Notes: generated from the sequence alone by a model not told the origin. A DNA stretch of 64,000 bases from CAZAQV01 sp964487255 (GCA_964487255.1 CAZAQV010000018.1:60454-124453); one strand, 5' to 3'; counted from the first letter of the stretch, positions 26,075-34,702 are shown. Program-made: numbers and translations.

Positions 26075-27394
26075 TCAGTTGAGCATGGCGGCGGGGCGAG
26101 CGCCAACGGGGTCGGGTTCGCGAACGTCGACCAAAGCTTCGACCTCGCGCACGAAAGCTTTCGTAAGCTGAGCCGCAGCCGGGGGAAGTTTGGCATCGTA
26201 GGCAAGGGAGAGGCGAAGGCCGTCTCCATAACCGAACCAACAGGCGCTCATCGTGAGCTCACCCGCCATCGGTGCCCAAACATTGATGGACTCGACAGGG
26301 TGCCGATACAGGGAGACCGGGGCAGACGGTCCGGGAACGTTGCTCACGAGCACCGTGGCTTTGCCGGTGAAGAACCGCACGCCAAGCTTTTCGATGCTGC
26401 GATTGACCAAACCGAGCACACCAAGAAGCGTGAATGCGGTTGTGGCATCTTCGGAACTCTTGACGTGCGTGGTGCGAAACCTGATGGTCGCGAGGCGCTC
26501 GTCACGGCGCAGCGCACCTGTTGGCAGGTCGACGAAAGCCAGGCCGAACTGGTTACCCAGCGCCGCTTCGTCTTCGTGTGCGAAGAAGACGGGCATCATC
26601 GCACGTAGCTCGGGCGGTTCGCTACCGAAGCATTTGCTGATCGCCCCGGAAAAAGCCGTCAACAAGAGGTCGTTGACCTTGCAGTTGTGCAGCTCGGCGG
26701 CGGCCCGCAGTGCGGCGAGTGAGACTGGGGCGCTGACATCGAGCCGTTTCTGCGTTCCTGGCGGTATGTGTAGCGGGTGGATTTTCTCGCGGCGCAGCGT
26801 GGTCAAATGCTCGAGCGAGGCGACCCGGTTCTTGGCTTCGAGCGCGAGTGCGCGCCAGCCGCTTCGCTGGGGTTTTTGCTTCGGACGATCGATTTTCTTT
26901 GCGGCCGCAAGATTGCCATCGTCCATACACGAGAGCAGCATCTTGGTGAGCTTGACGCCGTCGCCGACCGTGTGGTGGACGCGACAAACAATGGCGGAGC
27001 CGACCGAGCCGTCTTGGAAGGTGCGCACATTGTCGACCAGGTGAAGCTGCCAAAGGGGTCGGTCGAGCTGCAGGGGCGCACTGGCAAGTTCGCTGATGAG
27101 CTGCATCAATGCTGGTGCGTCGCCGGCCCCGGGCAGCGCGACGTGCCGCAAGTGCGCGTCGAGGTCGAAGAGAGGGTCGCGCTCCCAGACGGGGGGACCC
27201 ACAGGGCGCTCGCGCAAGCGTCGAGCAAAGCGTGGCATGCGCATGATGCGCTCTTCGATGAGCTTGCGCATGGTCGCCGGAGAGAGCTGCGACTTGAAGA
27301 GCAGCAACCCGGTAATGGTCATCGGGTTGGTGCGTTCTTCCATGCGCAGCCAGGCCGCGTCGACCCAACCGAGTTTCTTGTTCGCCTTAGACAT
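26075..27394 (-). CDS. Wax ester synthase/diacylglycerol acyltransferase (WS/DGAT)
   Basis: A 439-residue condensation-type acyltransferase that joins an acyl-CoA to a fatty alcohol or diacylglycerol to make wax esters or triacylglycerols. The catalytic motif HHTVGDG lies at residues 140-146, followed by the usual NDLLLTAFSGA-like region and VSNVPGPSAPVSLYRHPV in the C-terminal half. The open frame extends 87 codons upstream, but ATG 27394 (MSKANKKLGWVDAAW) fits the family start. Divergent from the dehydrogenase gene with 66 bp between starts. The protein probably associates with the inner membrane. Substrate preference is unknown. Confidence 0.9.
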   Translation of the reverse strand: MSKANKKLGWVDAAWLRMEERTNPMTITGLLLFKSQLSPATMRKLIEERIMRMPRFARRLRERPVGPPVWERDPLFDLDAHLRHVALPGAGDAPALMQLISELASAPLQLDRPLWQLHLVDNVRTFQDGSVGSAIVCRVHHTVGDGVKLTKMLLSCMDDGNLAAAKKIDRPKQKPQRSGWRALALEAKNRVASLEHLTTLRREKIHPLHIPPGTQKRLDVSAPVSLAALRAAAELHNCKVNDLLLTAFSGAISKCFGSEPPELRAMMPVFFAHEDEAALGNQFGLAFVDLPTGALRRDERLATIRFRTTHVKSSEDATTAFTLLGVLGLVNRSIEKLGVRFFTGKATVLVSNVPGPSAPVSLYRHPVESINVWAPMAGELTMSACWFGYGDGLRLSLAYDAKLPPAAAQLTKAFVREVEALVDVREPDPVGARPAAMLN

Positions 27395-27460
27395 ACGTCG
27401 AATCCCAACATGGTCTGAACAAGCCTGCAAGGACCACGTCGAGTGTGCAATGATACGGCC

Positions 27461-28834
27461 ATGATGCGACGAGCGATCTTGGCGGGCGGGCTTGGGTTGT
27501 GTGCGATCGCTTGTGGCTGTGAGCCCAAAGCGATCGCCCCGGCGTCCAAAAAGGCTGCGGCTATCGAGAAGACTTCTGCGGCTGTCGAGAAGGTTTCCGT
27601 GACGACCAAACCCCAACAAGCTGTGACCACCAAAGTCGCCGAACGTAAGGTGCATCAGCTGTCTATCGATGCTCTGCCCGAACCGTTCGCGACGGACAGC
27701 GCATCGAAATCACCCGAAGTGATCGAGCCGCCGGTGCAGCGAGTCTTTTTCGCACCCAAAGGGTTTGAAGTTTCGGTTTTCGCCTCGGACCTCGACAAGC
27801 CGCGTTGGCTTCATCGGCTGGATGACGGAAGCGTGCTGGTGACTGAAACGCGTGCGCAGCGTATCCAACGACTCGTGGATAGCGATGGGGACGGCATCGC
27901 GGAGACGCGTGCACCGTTTGCCACGGCCCAGCAGGGTCTCGAGATTCCCTTCGGCATGGCGCATACCAAGACGCATTTTTACGTTGGGGACGATGACAAG
28001 GTTTTGCAGTTCGCGTTTGCGACGGGACAGACGACGCTTCGCGAAGCCGGAAAGCGTGTGGCCAAGCTGCCGGGGGGCGGCTATCGGCAACATTGGACGC
28101 GAAACCTTCTGCTCACACCCAAGGGTGATGCACTTTACGTATCGATCGGCAGCAAGACGAACGTGGACGTGGAGCCACTTCCACGTGCTTCGGTGCAGCT
28201 TCTGAGCCTGGACACGTTTGAGATGAAGACCTATGCCTCGGGGCTTCGAAACCCGGTCGGAATGGCACTTCACCCGAGAAGCGGCGAGCTCTACGTGACG
28301 GTTAATGAACGCGACGCGCTCGGCGATGACTTGGTACCGGACTTTTTCACGCGCGTTCGCGAGGGGGAGTTCTTCGGCTGGCCCTACGCTTACTTGCGTG
28401 CGGACTTACTCGACCCGAGGCAGCTCAAAGGCAAAAAGAGCGTTGCGCCGAAGAAGGCTGCCGCCACTCGAGCACCCGATGTGCTCTTTCAGGCCCACTC
28501 TGCGGCCTTGGGACTTACCTTCTACGATAGCGCGCTCGTTCGCGACGGCGCGACCGCGTTTCCCGAGCGCTATCATGGAGGCGCGTTCGTAGCGTTTCGT
28601 GGCTCTTGGAACCGCTCAAAGGGCACAGGTTATAAGATTGTGTTCATCCCTTTTAATAAGGAAGCGCGCCCCATCGGAGGCTACGAGGACTTCGTGACCG
28701 GCTTTCTCATCGATCCGAGTGGTCCAACAACTTGGGGGCGACCCGTTGGGGTCTTGCAGATGCCCGACGGAAGCTTACTGTTCACCGAGGAGGCCAACGG
28801 TTTTATCTATCGCATCGCGTACACGGGGACGTGA
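27461..28834 (+). CDS. Glucose/sorbosone dehydrogenase-like lipoprotein
   Basis: A 457-residue exported protein. The signal peptide ends at the lipobox AIAC (Cys17 counting from ATG 27461). Residues 20-90 are a variable linker with two near-repeats AAIEKTSAAVEKV. The rest is a six-bladed beta-propeller of the PQQ-dependent sugar dehydrogenase superfamily (FEVSVFASDLDKPRWLH, DGIAETR, ASGLRNPVGMALHP, WPYAY). Such proteins oxidise sugars at the outer side of the membrane, although many members lack activity. Start ATG 27461 or 27464. Its stop overlaps the GTG of the next gene, giving translational coupling with the YihY protein. Confidence 0.82.
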   Translation: MMRRAILAGGLGLCAIACGCEPKAIAPASKKAAAIEKTSAAVEKVSVTTKPQQAVTTKVAERKVHQLSIDALPEPFATDSASKSPEVIEPPVQRVFFAPKGFEVSVFASDLDKPRWLHRLDDGSVLVTETRAQRIQRLVDSDGDGIAETRAPFATAQQGLEIPFGMAHTKTHFYVGDDDKVLQFAFATGQTTLREAGKRVAKLPGGGYRQHWTRNLLLTPKGDALYVSIGSKTNVDVEPLPRASVQLLSLDTFEMKTYASGLRNPVGMALHPRSGELYVTVNERDALGDDLVPDFFTRVREGEFFGWPYAYLRADLLDPRQLKGKKSVAPKKAAATRAPDVLFQAHSAALGLTFYDSALVRDGATAFPERYHGGAFVAFRGSWNRSKGTGYKIVFIPFNKEARPIGGYEDFVTGFLIDPSGPTTWGRPVGVLQMPDGSLLFTEEANGFIYRIAYTGT

Positions 28835-29763
28835 GTCAGCAAGTCTCCGACTCCGAAGAAGAGCTGACGCTGCTGAGCATCAAACGGCTCGTACTCGAGT
28901 CGTTCAAGCACTACGTGACTCTTCGAGGGCCCCTCGTCAGTGCGGCGATTACCTTCTACGCTCTTCTTGCGGCGACCCCAACGTTGGTCTTAGGCACTGC
29001 GATTGCGGGCATGGCGTTGGGGGATCAGCACGCACGTCAGGAGCTGTTGGGCTGGATTATCGATTATACCGGTAAAGACGGCGGACAAGCTGTTGAGCAG
29101 TTTCTGCTCTCGGTGGATTACTTTGAAGGTGGGTGGGTCGCGGCGGTTGGCGGAGTCGTGGTGCTCCTGTTTTCGGCCAGTCGGCTCTTCGCCGCGCTTC
29201 AACATGGGCTCAACCAAGTATGGGGCGTTCGCTTGCGCCCGGATCGGTCGGTGAAAAAGGTCGCGCGAGGCCTTCTTAAAAAGCGCCTGCTCTCTTTTTT
29301 GCTGGTCTTCTCTGCGGGCCTGATGCTGACCGCGGGACTTGTAGCACGCGCCTTTTGGAACTCGTTCTTTTCTGATCAGGCCCCCGCATGGCAAGTCGCG
29401 TTGTCTCAGATTGTAAGCGAGATGGTTATCATGTCGGTGCTCATGGCAGCGGTGTTTGTCGTTGTGCTGCGTTTGTTACCCGATGCACGGGTCAAGTGGG
29501 AGGACGCGGCGATCGGTGGTCTGAGCACAGCCGTTTTTTTTTCGTTGGGCGCGCTGCTGGCGGGGCTCTACCTTCAGCATGTGACCTCGAGCTCCGCGCT
29601 CGGCGCTGCGGGTACGTTGGCCGTCCTCTTGCTTTGGATGAACTACTGCGCCCACGTGTTTTTCTTTGGCGCGACCTTCACGCATGCGTGGGCCCTACAC
29701 CGTGGTCATGGGGTTGAACCCGAACCTCACGCGGTGCGGGTCGAGCCCGCGAACGAGTCCTAG
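28831..29763 (+). CDS. YihY/BrkB-family inner membrane protein
   Basis: A 310-residue polytopic protein with six predicted helices (about 35-55, 92-112, 140-162, 190-208, 220-240, 250-272) and the family segments AAITFYALLAATPTLVLG, FSASRLFAALQHGLNQVWGV and LLLWMNYCAHVFFFGA. The old name ribonuclease BN for this family is wrong; the function is unknown, with some members possibly acting as transporters. I use GTG 28831, whose GTGA overlaps the stop of the preceding gene and aligns with family starts. Its last 4 bp overlap the end of the convergent rarD-like gene. Confidence 0.88.
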   Translation: MSQQVSDSEEELTLLSIKRLVLESFKHYVTLRGPLVSAAITFYALLAATPTLVLGTAIAGMALGDQHARQELLGWIIDYTGKDGGQAVEQFLLSVDYFEGGWVAAVGGVVVLLFSASRLFAALQHGLNQVWGVRLRPDRSVKKVARGLLKKRLLSFLLVFSAGLMLTAGLVARAFWNSFFSDQAPAWQVALSQIVSEMVIMSVLMAAVFVVVLRLLPDARVKWEDAAIGGLSTAVFFSLGALLAGLYLQHVTSSSALGAAGTLAVLLLWMNYCAHVFFFGATFTHAWALHRGHGVEPEPHAVRVEPANES

Positions 29764-30680
29764 CGAACGCCTGGTCTTGGATTCGCGCGCGTGGGACGCA
29801 CGCCACGTCGTAGGCGCAGGTTCCCGCCGACGTAGACGACAATCGCCGTCAAGATGAACAAGAACGTGGTGGCGCGCGCGGGGCCGAACGCCTCACCGTA
29901 GACCGCCACTGCGAGTACGAGTTGCAGGGTAGGCGCGATATACTGAAAGATGCCGAGTTTTGAGTACGGGAGCGCTTTCGCGGCTGCCGCGAACCAAATC
30001 AAAGGCGCGATCGTGACCGGGCCTGCGAGTGTGATGAGCCAGAGTCCCAGCGTCGTTTGTTCGGCACCACCAAAACCGCCGCCCAGCACAAAGAAAGACA
30101 GCGTCGCGGGTAACATCAGCAAAAGCGCTTCGCTTGTCTGCCCGGCAAGCGCGCTGACCTGTGCACGCTTACGAACAAAACCGTAGGTGCTGAAACTGGC
30201 TGCCAAAAGTAGCGAGATCCACGGAGGCATGCCGAGGTCGAAGGCCATCACGGCAACGCCTACGCCCGCGAAACCGAAGGCCACCCATTGATGACGGTGC
30301 AGATGTTCTTTGTCGCCCAAGACACCCCACGCCACATTTGCCAGCGGGGTGATGTAGTAGCCGAGGCTCGCTTCGACGATGCGACCTTCGAGCACGGACC
30401 AGAGATAGAGCAACCAGTTGGCGGCGAGCAGTACGGCGGTCAATAACAGGACGCGTCGTGTGCGCGGCGTGCTCAGGATGCGGGTGAGCTCACTGCTTCG
30501 GTGCAGCAAAAACAGCAGGGCGACGCCGCAGATGGCGGAGCCAACGATGCGTAGCGAAAGCATGTTTGCGACGGGGATCTGTCCCAGCAACTTCCAATAG
30601 GCGGGCAGGACGCCCCATGCGCCGTACGCCAAGAGGGCGTAGAGCGTCCCCCGCGCGTCATTCGAGCTGTGCTCACTCAT
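29760..30680 (-). CDS. RarD-type EamA-family transporter
   Basis: A 306-residue permease of the drug/metabolite transporter superfamily with ten predicted helices in two EamA halves. Family markers: GTLYALLAYGAWGVLPAYWKL, NWLLYLWSVLEGRIVEASLGYYITPL and PLIWFAAAAKALPYSKLGIFQYI. Related proteins are linked to amino-acid or antibiotic export, but the substrate is not determined. ATG 30680 overlaps the stop of the upstream repair gene by 8 bp and has GGAG upstream; six codons further upstream is less likely. Convergent with the YihY gene. Confidence 0.9.
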   Translation of the reverse strand: MSEHSSNDARGTLYALLAYGAWGVLPAYWKLLGQIPVANMLSLRIVGSAICGVALLFLLHRSSELTRILSTPRTRRVLLLTAVLLAANWLLYLWSVLEGRIVEASLGYYITPLANVAWGVLGDKEHLHRHQWVAFGFAGVGVAVMAFDLGMPPWISLLLAASFSTYGFVRKRAQVSALAGQTSEALLLMLPATLSFFVLGGGFGGAEQTTLGLWLITLAGPVTIAPLIWFAAAAKALPYSKLGIFQYIAPTLQLVLAVAVYGEAFGPARATTFLFILTAIVVYVGGNLRLRRGVRPTRANPRPGVR

Positions 30681-31515
30681 CCTTAGCTCCCGCTTCACGC
30701 ACGAGCAGCGTTTCTTTCCGCGCTAACCCCCAGCGATAGCCGGCGAGCTTTCCGTCCCGCCGCACGACCCGGTGGCAGGGGACCAGCACGGCGAGAGGGT
30801 TCGCGGCGCACGCTTGCGCGACTGCACGCGCACCTTTGAGCATGCCCAGGCGTTTTGCGAGATTCGCGTACGACACTGTTTGTCCGCGCGGGATGTTTCG
30901 CAGGGCTTGCCAGACCTTCTTCTGAAATGCAGTGCCACGAATATCGAGCGGGAGGTCACGGCCCGCATCGTTGCCGTCGACGACGCCGAGGACGCGAGCC
31001 ACAAGGGATTCAAACCCGGGGTCTGCGCCGATCAGTTCGGCGCGAACGAATCGCTTTTGCAGTGCGTCGAGCAGCGCTTCGGGATCGTCACCCAGATCGA
31101 TCGCACACAGACCCGCTTCAGAAGCTGCCACCAGGACGGAGCCCAGCGTACATTCGGCAAGCGCGAAGCGGATTTGTTCGAACTGTCCCGCTTGCCGATA
31201 GCGGGACGGCTTCATGCCGAGCGCGCCTGCGCCCAGTTCGTAGAAGTTGGCCGATGACTGGTAGCCCGCTTCGAACATGGCCTCTGTTACCGCTCGCTCG
31301 GGGCGGAGGACGTCACGCAAGCGCTCGTGTCGAAGGGCATCGAAGTAGGCCGACGGACTGAGGCCGAGTTCGCTGCGAAACGCACGGTAGAGTGACGACT
31401 CGCTCAGCTGTAGGTCGCGCGCAAGGTCGCCGATGCGCGGTCGCTGTCCGAGTTCAAGGCTGCTACGCATCTTGCGGCAAGCCGTGACGACAGCGCGGTG
31501 GTCTCGTGTGGACAT
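30673..31515 (-). CDS. Ada-like protein: AraC HTH plus O6-alkylguanine-DNA alkyltransferase
   Basis: A 280-residue two-domain protein. Residues 1-105 are an AraC-type double HTH (GDLARDLQLSESSLYRAFRSELGLSPSAYF), and 110-275 are the alkyltransferase with the acceptor motif PCHRVVR and the DNA-recognition RGTAFQKKVWQAL. It lacks the N-terminal zinc domain of Ada, whose Cys methylated by phosphotriesters turns Ada into an activator. Thus it can repair O6-methylguanine but cannot sense damage the classical way. It sits upstream of the rarD-like gene and overlaps it. The start ATG 31515 gives little room for a missing Ada domain. Confidence 0.88.
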   Translation of the reverse strand: MSTRDHRAVVTACRKMRSSLELGQRPRIGDLARDLQLSESSLYRAFRSELGLSPSAYFDALRHERLRDVLRPERAVTEAMFEAGYQSSANFYELGAGALGMKPSRYRQAGQFEQIRFALAECTLGSVLVAASEAGLCAIDLGDDPEALLDALQKRFVRAELIGADPGFESLVARVLGVVDGNDAGRDLPLDIRGTAFQKKVWQALRNIPRGQTVSYANLAKRLGMLKGARAVAQACAANPLAVLVPCHRVVRRDGKLAGYRWGLARKETLLVREAGAKDE

Positions 31516-31609
31516 GGCGTTGGTTTGCCACGCCTCGCGGCGCTACGCACTCGGGATTCAGTCAGCGAGAACGGTCGGACGAATTTACGCGGTGCGGGCG
31601 CGGTGGAGC

Positions 31610-32239
31610 TCAAGGTGCGGACAGCGGAACGAGCTCGCGCGTGCGTAGAAAGTAACGAAGCCGTTCCGCGATACGATGCCGTTGTGTCGGGTCGAAAAAG
31701 GGGTCTCGTTCGCCGTCATGCTCGTAGCACATGACGTTGTTGATGGTCTCGCTGTGCTTGTTGCCGAAAAAGTGACCCAGTTCGTGGCTGAGGGTCCATG
31801 GCCTTGCCTTGCGCGATAGGATGACGAAGTGTTTGCCGGGTAACCCGCGCGGGCGCCAGTGCACGCCGCTAATCCACTTGTTCTTGATGTCGACGTCTTT
31901 AAGAGACTGCACGACGAAGACATGGATGACCGGCTCGTCGCTGAGGTGCGTGCTTAAAGCGTGGCGATCGTCGCGCGTCCGCAGGTCTCGTGGGGCTCCA
32001 TCTGCCAGCTGTGAAAAGCGCGCTTGGAGCACGATGCCGCTTTGCGCAAAGAGATTGTTTGCGCGTGCGACGTGTTCGCGGAGCCAGGCCACGTTGGACG
32101 CGTTCATGCCGCCTTCGATCGCAACCTGGACGTGCACGTCGAGCGTGACAGGTGCATCGGCGGTGGGCACGTCGATGGCGCTTGCTCGAAGCGGCGCGAG
32201 CCAAAGCGCGAGCCACAGCGAAGCGAATGAGCGGTGCAT
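31610..32239 (-). CDS. Secreted metzincin-like zinc metalloprotease
   Basis: A 209-residue exported protein. The signal peptide spans residues 1-22 (LWLALWLAPLRASA). The metzincin zinc motif HExxHxxGNxH appears as SHELGHFFGNKHS at about residue 145, followed by a likely Met-turn in NNVMCYEHDG. This arrangement supports a small extracytoplasmic protease, although no subfamily is recognisable and the propeptide region is short. It stands alone: 95 bp from the Ada-like gene and 34 bp from the next unknown gene. The target is unknown. Confidence 0.8.
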   Translation of the reverse strand: MHRSFASLWLALWLAPLRASAIDVPTADAPVTLDVHVQVAIEGGMNASNVAWLREHVARANNLFAQSGIVLQARFSQLADGAPRDLRTRDDRHALSTHLSDEPVIHVFVVQSLKDVDIKNKWISGVHWRPRGLPGKHFVILSRKARPWTLSHELGHFFGNKHSETINNVMCYEHDGERDPFFDPTQRHRIAERLRYFLRTRELVPLSAP

Positions 32240-32273
32240 GAATAGAGTCTAGCACCTCGGAGGGGCGATGCGT

Positions 32274-32858
32274 CTAGCCGAGCTTCTTGAGCCCCTTTTT
32301 GATTTGATTCGAGTTCATCACCGTTGTGCGGGACAAAAAACCTGAGGTTCGTGGTGGTGCTGAAGCGCTCTCGTTGGGTGAGCCATACGGACTGGTGTCG
32401 CCGTCCGATGCCGTTTCAAAACTATCGACCGACGTGTCTTCGTCCTCAAGACCGTAGAGATCGTGGTCCACGCGCGCTGCGTAGTCTCCGATCGTCGTCT
32501 TATTGTGCTGAACCGTCAGGTCCCCGGCCGTCTCGCCGAGCATCTCCTCAATCGTATCAAACATCTGGTGCGCTGATGGGTCATGGCGCTGCCCGTCGGG
32601 TTGCTTTTTGCGGACGAAGGTATCGACTGGGGTATTGGGGAACCGGATAGACACGCTTGTCTGGGGGCGAGCCTGCACCATCTGCCGGGCATGTTCGACC
32701 GCTTCGTCGAGCCGGGCAAAGCGTGGACCTGGCGTGATGAACACACCGTGCTCGAACCAGATTTCGTAAAACGCGCTTCTGGAGTCGTCAGCCATGCCCA
32801 GAACTACTTCAAACTTCGTGCCAGCATGTAATCGGTAACGATTGCGGCGCTTATGCAT
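32274..32858 (-). CDS. Uncharacterised soluble protein
   Basis: A 194-residue protein with no family I recognise. The N-terminal part (MHKRRNRYRLHAGTKFEVVL, FYEIWFEHGVFITPG) looks like a small alpha/beta fold; a helix at about 50-70 follows (FARLDEAVEHARQMVQ), and the C-terminal 90 residues are acidic, Ser/Asp rich and low complexity, ending SNQIKKGLKKLG. No signal or membrane segment. I prefer ATG 32858, preceded by a G-rich stretch; ATG 32795 is possible. It is divergent from the gene at 33022 and shares the intergenic 24-bp direct repeats. Confidence 0.6.
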   Translation of the reverse strand: MHKRRNRYRLHAGTKFEVVLGMADDSRSAFYEIWFEHGVFITPGPRFARLDEAVEHARQMVQARPQTSVSIRFPNTPVDTFVRKKQPDGQRHDPSAHQMFDTIEEMLGETAGDLTVQHNKTTIGDYAARVDHDLYGLEDEDTSVDSFETASDGDTSPYGSPNESASAPPRTSGFLSRTTVMNSNQIKKGLKKLG

Positions 32859-32928
32859 GGGCAGAACCCCCGATCGACGATCCAAAGCTCACAAAGTAAG
32901 CCACCTGGAGCACGCCGTGCGGTCGATC

Positions 32929-32976
32929 TGTCTCACACTGCGATACGAGACTTGTCGCACACTGTCATACGATGGC
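32929..32976. repeat. Two 24-bp direct repeats in a divergent promoter region
   Basis: Units 32929-32952 and 32953-32976 share TGTC, CACACTG and ATACGA at the same positions, 17 or more identities of 24. They lie between the start of the minus-strand unknown gene (32858) and the plus-strand small exported protein (33022). Head-to-tail repeats of about two helical turns would suit a dimeric regulator binding on one face. Confidence 0.5.
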
Positions 32977-33021
32977 GGTGAAGTGCGCTGCTCCCTGTGC
33001 CACAGTTGTCGATGGAGGCCC

Positions 33022-33309
33022 ATGAAGCAATCTCTTCCACGCGCGCGCGTATCGCTCCTCATCTACTTCGCTGTTTTTGCCCTCGGTGCGCTCACGGCAC
33101 GTTTGCCATCGGCCGTCAACGCCGAGAGTCCCAAGTTGGAGGTCGACGGCTATTGCAGCCGTGGTGACCTGCTCGTCCGTTGCGTGGGTCCGTCGAACAC
33201 CTCCTGGGGTGCACAGGGTCTGCTTCCGCGTTGTAGCCGCGACGAGATTGTAGTCTCCGAAGGTTTTGGCAAATGGAAGTGTGCGCAGCAAAGGCAAAGC
33301 GACAAGTGA
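33022..33309 (+). CDS. Small exported protein of unknown function
   Basis: A 95-residue protein starting at ATG 33022, which follows a good GGAGG site. A hydrophobic segment (residues 9-30, SLLIYFAVFALGALTARL) may be a signal peptide cleaved after AVNA, leaving about 63 residues with four cysteines (GYCSRGDLLVRCVG, LPRCSRDE, WKCAQQ). Cys pairs suggest two disulfides in the periplasm. Its stop overlaps the start of the next gene as TGATG. I recognise no family. Confidence 0.6.
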   Translation: MKQSLPRARVSLLIYFAVFALGALTARLPSAVNAESPKLEVDGYCSRGDLLVRCVGPSNTSWGAQGLLPRCSRDEIVVSEGFGKWKCAQQRQSDK

Positions 33310-33488
33310 TGGAAGACGTAGTGCATGTGACTTGCCCATACTGTCAGCAGTCGGTTGAACTTTATGTCGACCCGGAGACCGAGGGGGCTTTTGTTGAAGA
33401 TTGTGAAGTTTGTTGTCGGCCATGGCGTGTTCAAGTTTGGCGTGACGAAGACGGTCAGCTCGGAGCGAGTGTCGACCGCGCCCAGTAG
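33309..33488 (+). CDS. CPXCG-motif cysteine-rich small protein
   Basis: A 59-residue zinc-ribbon-like protein. It carries HVTCPYCQQSVELYVDP and VEDCEVCCRPW, that is two CxxC pairs separated by about 30 residues, which is the pattern of the CPXCG-type Cys-rich family. Function of that family is unknown. The ATG at 33309 overlaps the preceding stop (TGATG), so it is translationally coupled to the exported protein at 33022. A second frame reading through the same region is a shadow. Confidence 0.75.
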   Translation: MEDVVHVTCPYCQQSVELYVDPETEGAFVEDCEVCCRPWRVQVWRDEDGQLGASVDRAQ

Positions 33489-33544
33489 AAAGCGAGGCTT
33501 TTCAAATCGTCGCTTCAGCGGCATAGTGGGTAGCGAGGTTGAAC

Positions 33545-33979
33545 ATGACGACTGTGGTTTGTGCGCTTGAGATCGGTGAAAACATGGAGAAGGTGGTGCG
33601 AATCGCGCGACAAGAGGCGGTGCTCCACAACGCAGAACTACACCTGCTCAACGTGCAAGTCATTCCCGTGTTTGCCACGGCGGGAGGGGCGTCGTCGCCC
33701 GCGCCCCAGGTCATCGCAGACAACTCCGACGCGGCACAGAAAGCGCTCGACGCGCTTGCGAACACCGATAACGGCGAGCAGGTGCATGTGCGCGTCGCAG
33801 AGGATTCAGTCGGCGAAACGGTGGTGCACTATGCGCAGAAGCACGACGCGGTACGCATCGTGATGGGTAACCGCGAACGTTCGGGCCTATCGAAGCTTTT
33901 GCTGGGCTCCATCACCCAAGAGGTTCTCAAGATTTCGACCGTCCCCGTGCTCGTCGCGCCCATCTCGCACGAAAGCTAG
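33545..33979 (+). CDS. Universal stress protein A-domain protein
   Basis: A 144-residue single UspA domain. Structure fits: TTVVCALEIGENMEKVVRIA start, an ATP-motif region near residues 113-128 (VMGNRERSGLSKLLLGSIT) and the terminal strand VPVLVAP. In ATP-binding Usp proteins the motif is G-x2-G-x9-G(S/T); here the second Gly is Glu (GNRE), so nucleotide binding may be lost or changed. ATG 33545 is preceded by GAGG at a good distance; TTG 33539 is less likely. Its end meets the end of the convergent mgtC-like gene. Usp proteins act in stress survival. Confidence 0.9.
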   Translation: MTTVVCALEIGENMEKVVRIARQEAVLHNAELHLLNVQVIPVFATAGGASSPAPQVIADNSDAAQKALDALANTDNGEQVHVRVAEDSVGETVVHYAQKHDAVRIVMGNRERSGLSKLLLGSITQEVLKISTVPVLVAPISHES

Positions 33980-34557
33980 CCGTTTGCGATCTTGACGGGG
34001 TCGTTGTCACGCTCGCCCGATGGCGGCTGGGCCCCGTCCTTCCGTTCGTGTTCTTCGTTTTGGGCAATTTCTTTGAGGGGTGCTAACCAGCGCAGCGTCG
34101 CAAAGGTCACGACCATTAGCGCAACCGCCATCATGTACAGATCGTATGCGAGGGCTGCACCACATGCGGCGGTGCCCCAGATTGCCGCGGCGGTCGAGGT
34201 GCCACGGACTTCCCCGTCGCCTTTTAGGATGGCTCCACCGCCCAAAAAGCCAACGCCCATGACGAGACCCTGAAGGACGCGCGCTTCTGCATCGGCGTTT
34301 CCGTCTGCGAGCAGTTTGCCCAGCATCATGATCGAGGTGCTAGCTACCGCGACCAGCGGAAACGTGCGAAGCCCCGCGCGGGGATGAGTCTTTTCTCGGT
34401 CAAAGCCGACGGGTAGCGCGATCAGAAAGGCGGCCAGCATGCGGCCGAGAAACTCGAGCCCCTGTTGAAAGTCGTAGTTCGAAATGAAGTCCAATGCTTG
34501 TCCTCGTGCTTGCCTCGAGGGGTGCAATCCTTGTGCGAGACCGCGCAGCCGCGACAC
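33976..34557 (-). CDS. MgtC/SapB-family membrane protein
   Basis: A protein of up to 193 residues with about four helices. The family core is LGRMLAAFLIALPVGFDREKTHPRAGLRTFPLVAVAST (shown here as two abutting motifs) and LVMGVGFLGGGAILKGDGEVRGTSTAAAIW. MgtC-like proteins affect the F1Fo ATPase and survival in low Mg2+ or inside phagocytes, and others have unknown roles. Start is uncertain: GTG 34557 gives a 21-residue extension, TTG 34494 fits the family better. The C-terminal tail is charged (NEEHERKDGAQ). Convergent with the Usp gene, with a 4-bp overlap. Confidence 0.85.
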   Translation of the reverse strand: MSRLRGLAQGLHPSRQARGQALDFISNYDFQQGLEFLGRMLAAFLIALPVGFDREKTHPRAGLRTFPLVAVASTSIMMLGKLLADGNADAEARVLQGLVMGVGFLGGGAILKGDGEVRGTSTAAAIWGTAACGAALAYDLYMMAVALMVVTFATLRWLAPLKEIAQNEEHERKDGAQPPSGERDNDPVKIANG

Positions 34558-34702
34558 CGTTGGTTTTTGGAGCTGTGACGGTCGATGGCTGTGGCGAAGT
34601 GTCTCGGCGGGGCAAGAGCGCTCAGTTGGACTTGCACAAGGAAGTCGTTTTGCGTGTTTTTTCTTGTCGGGATCGGCACGCGATTTGCTCTGCTATGCGG
34701 CC

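Noticed and set aside
28831..29763. Annotation as ribonuclease BN
   Set aside because: That name was a historical error for the YihY family; the protein is an integral membrane protein.
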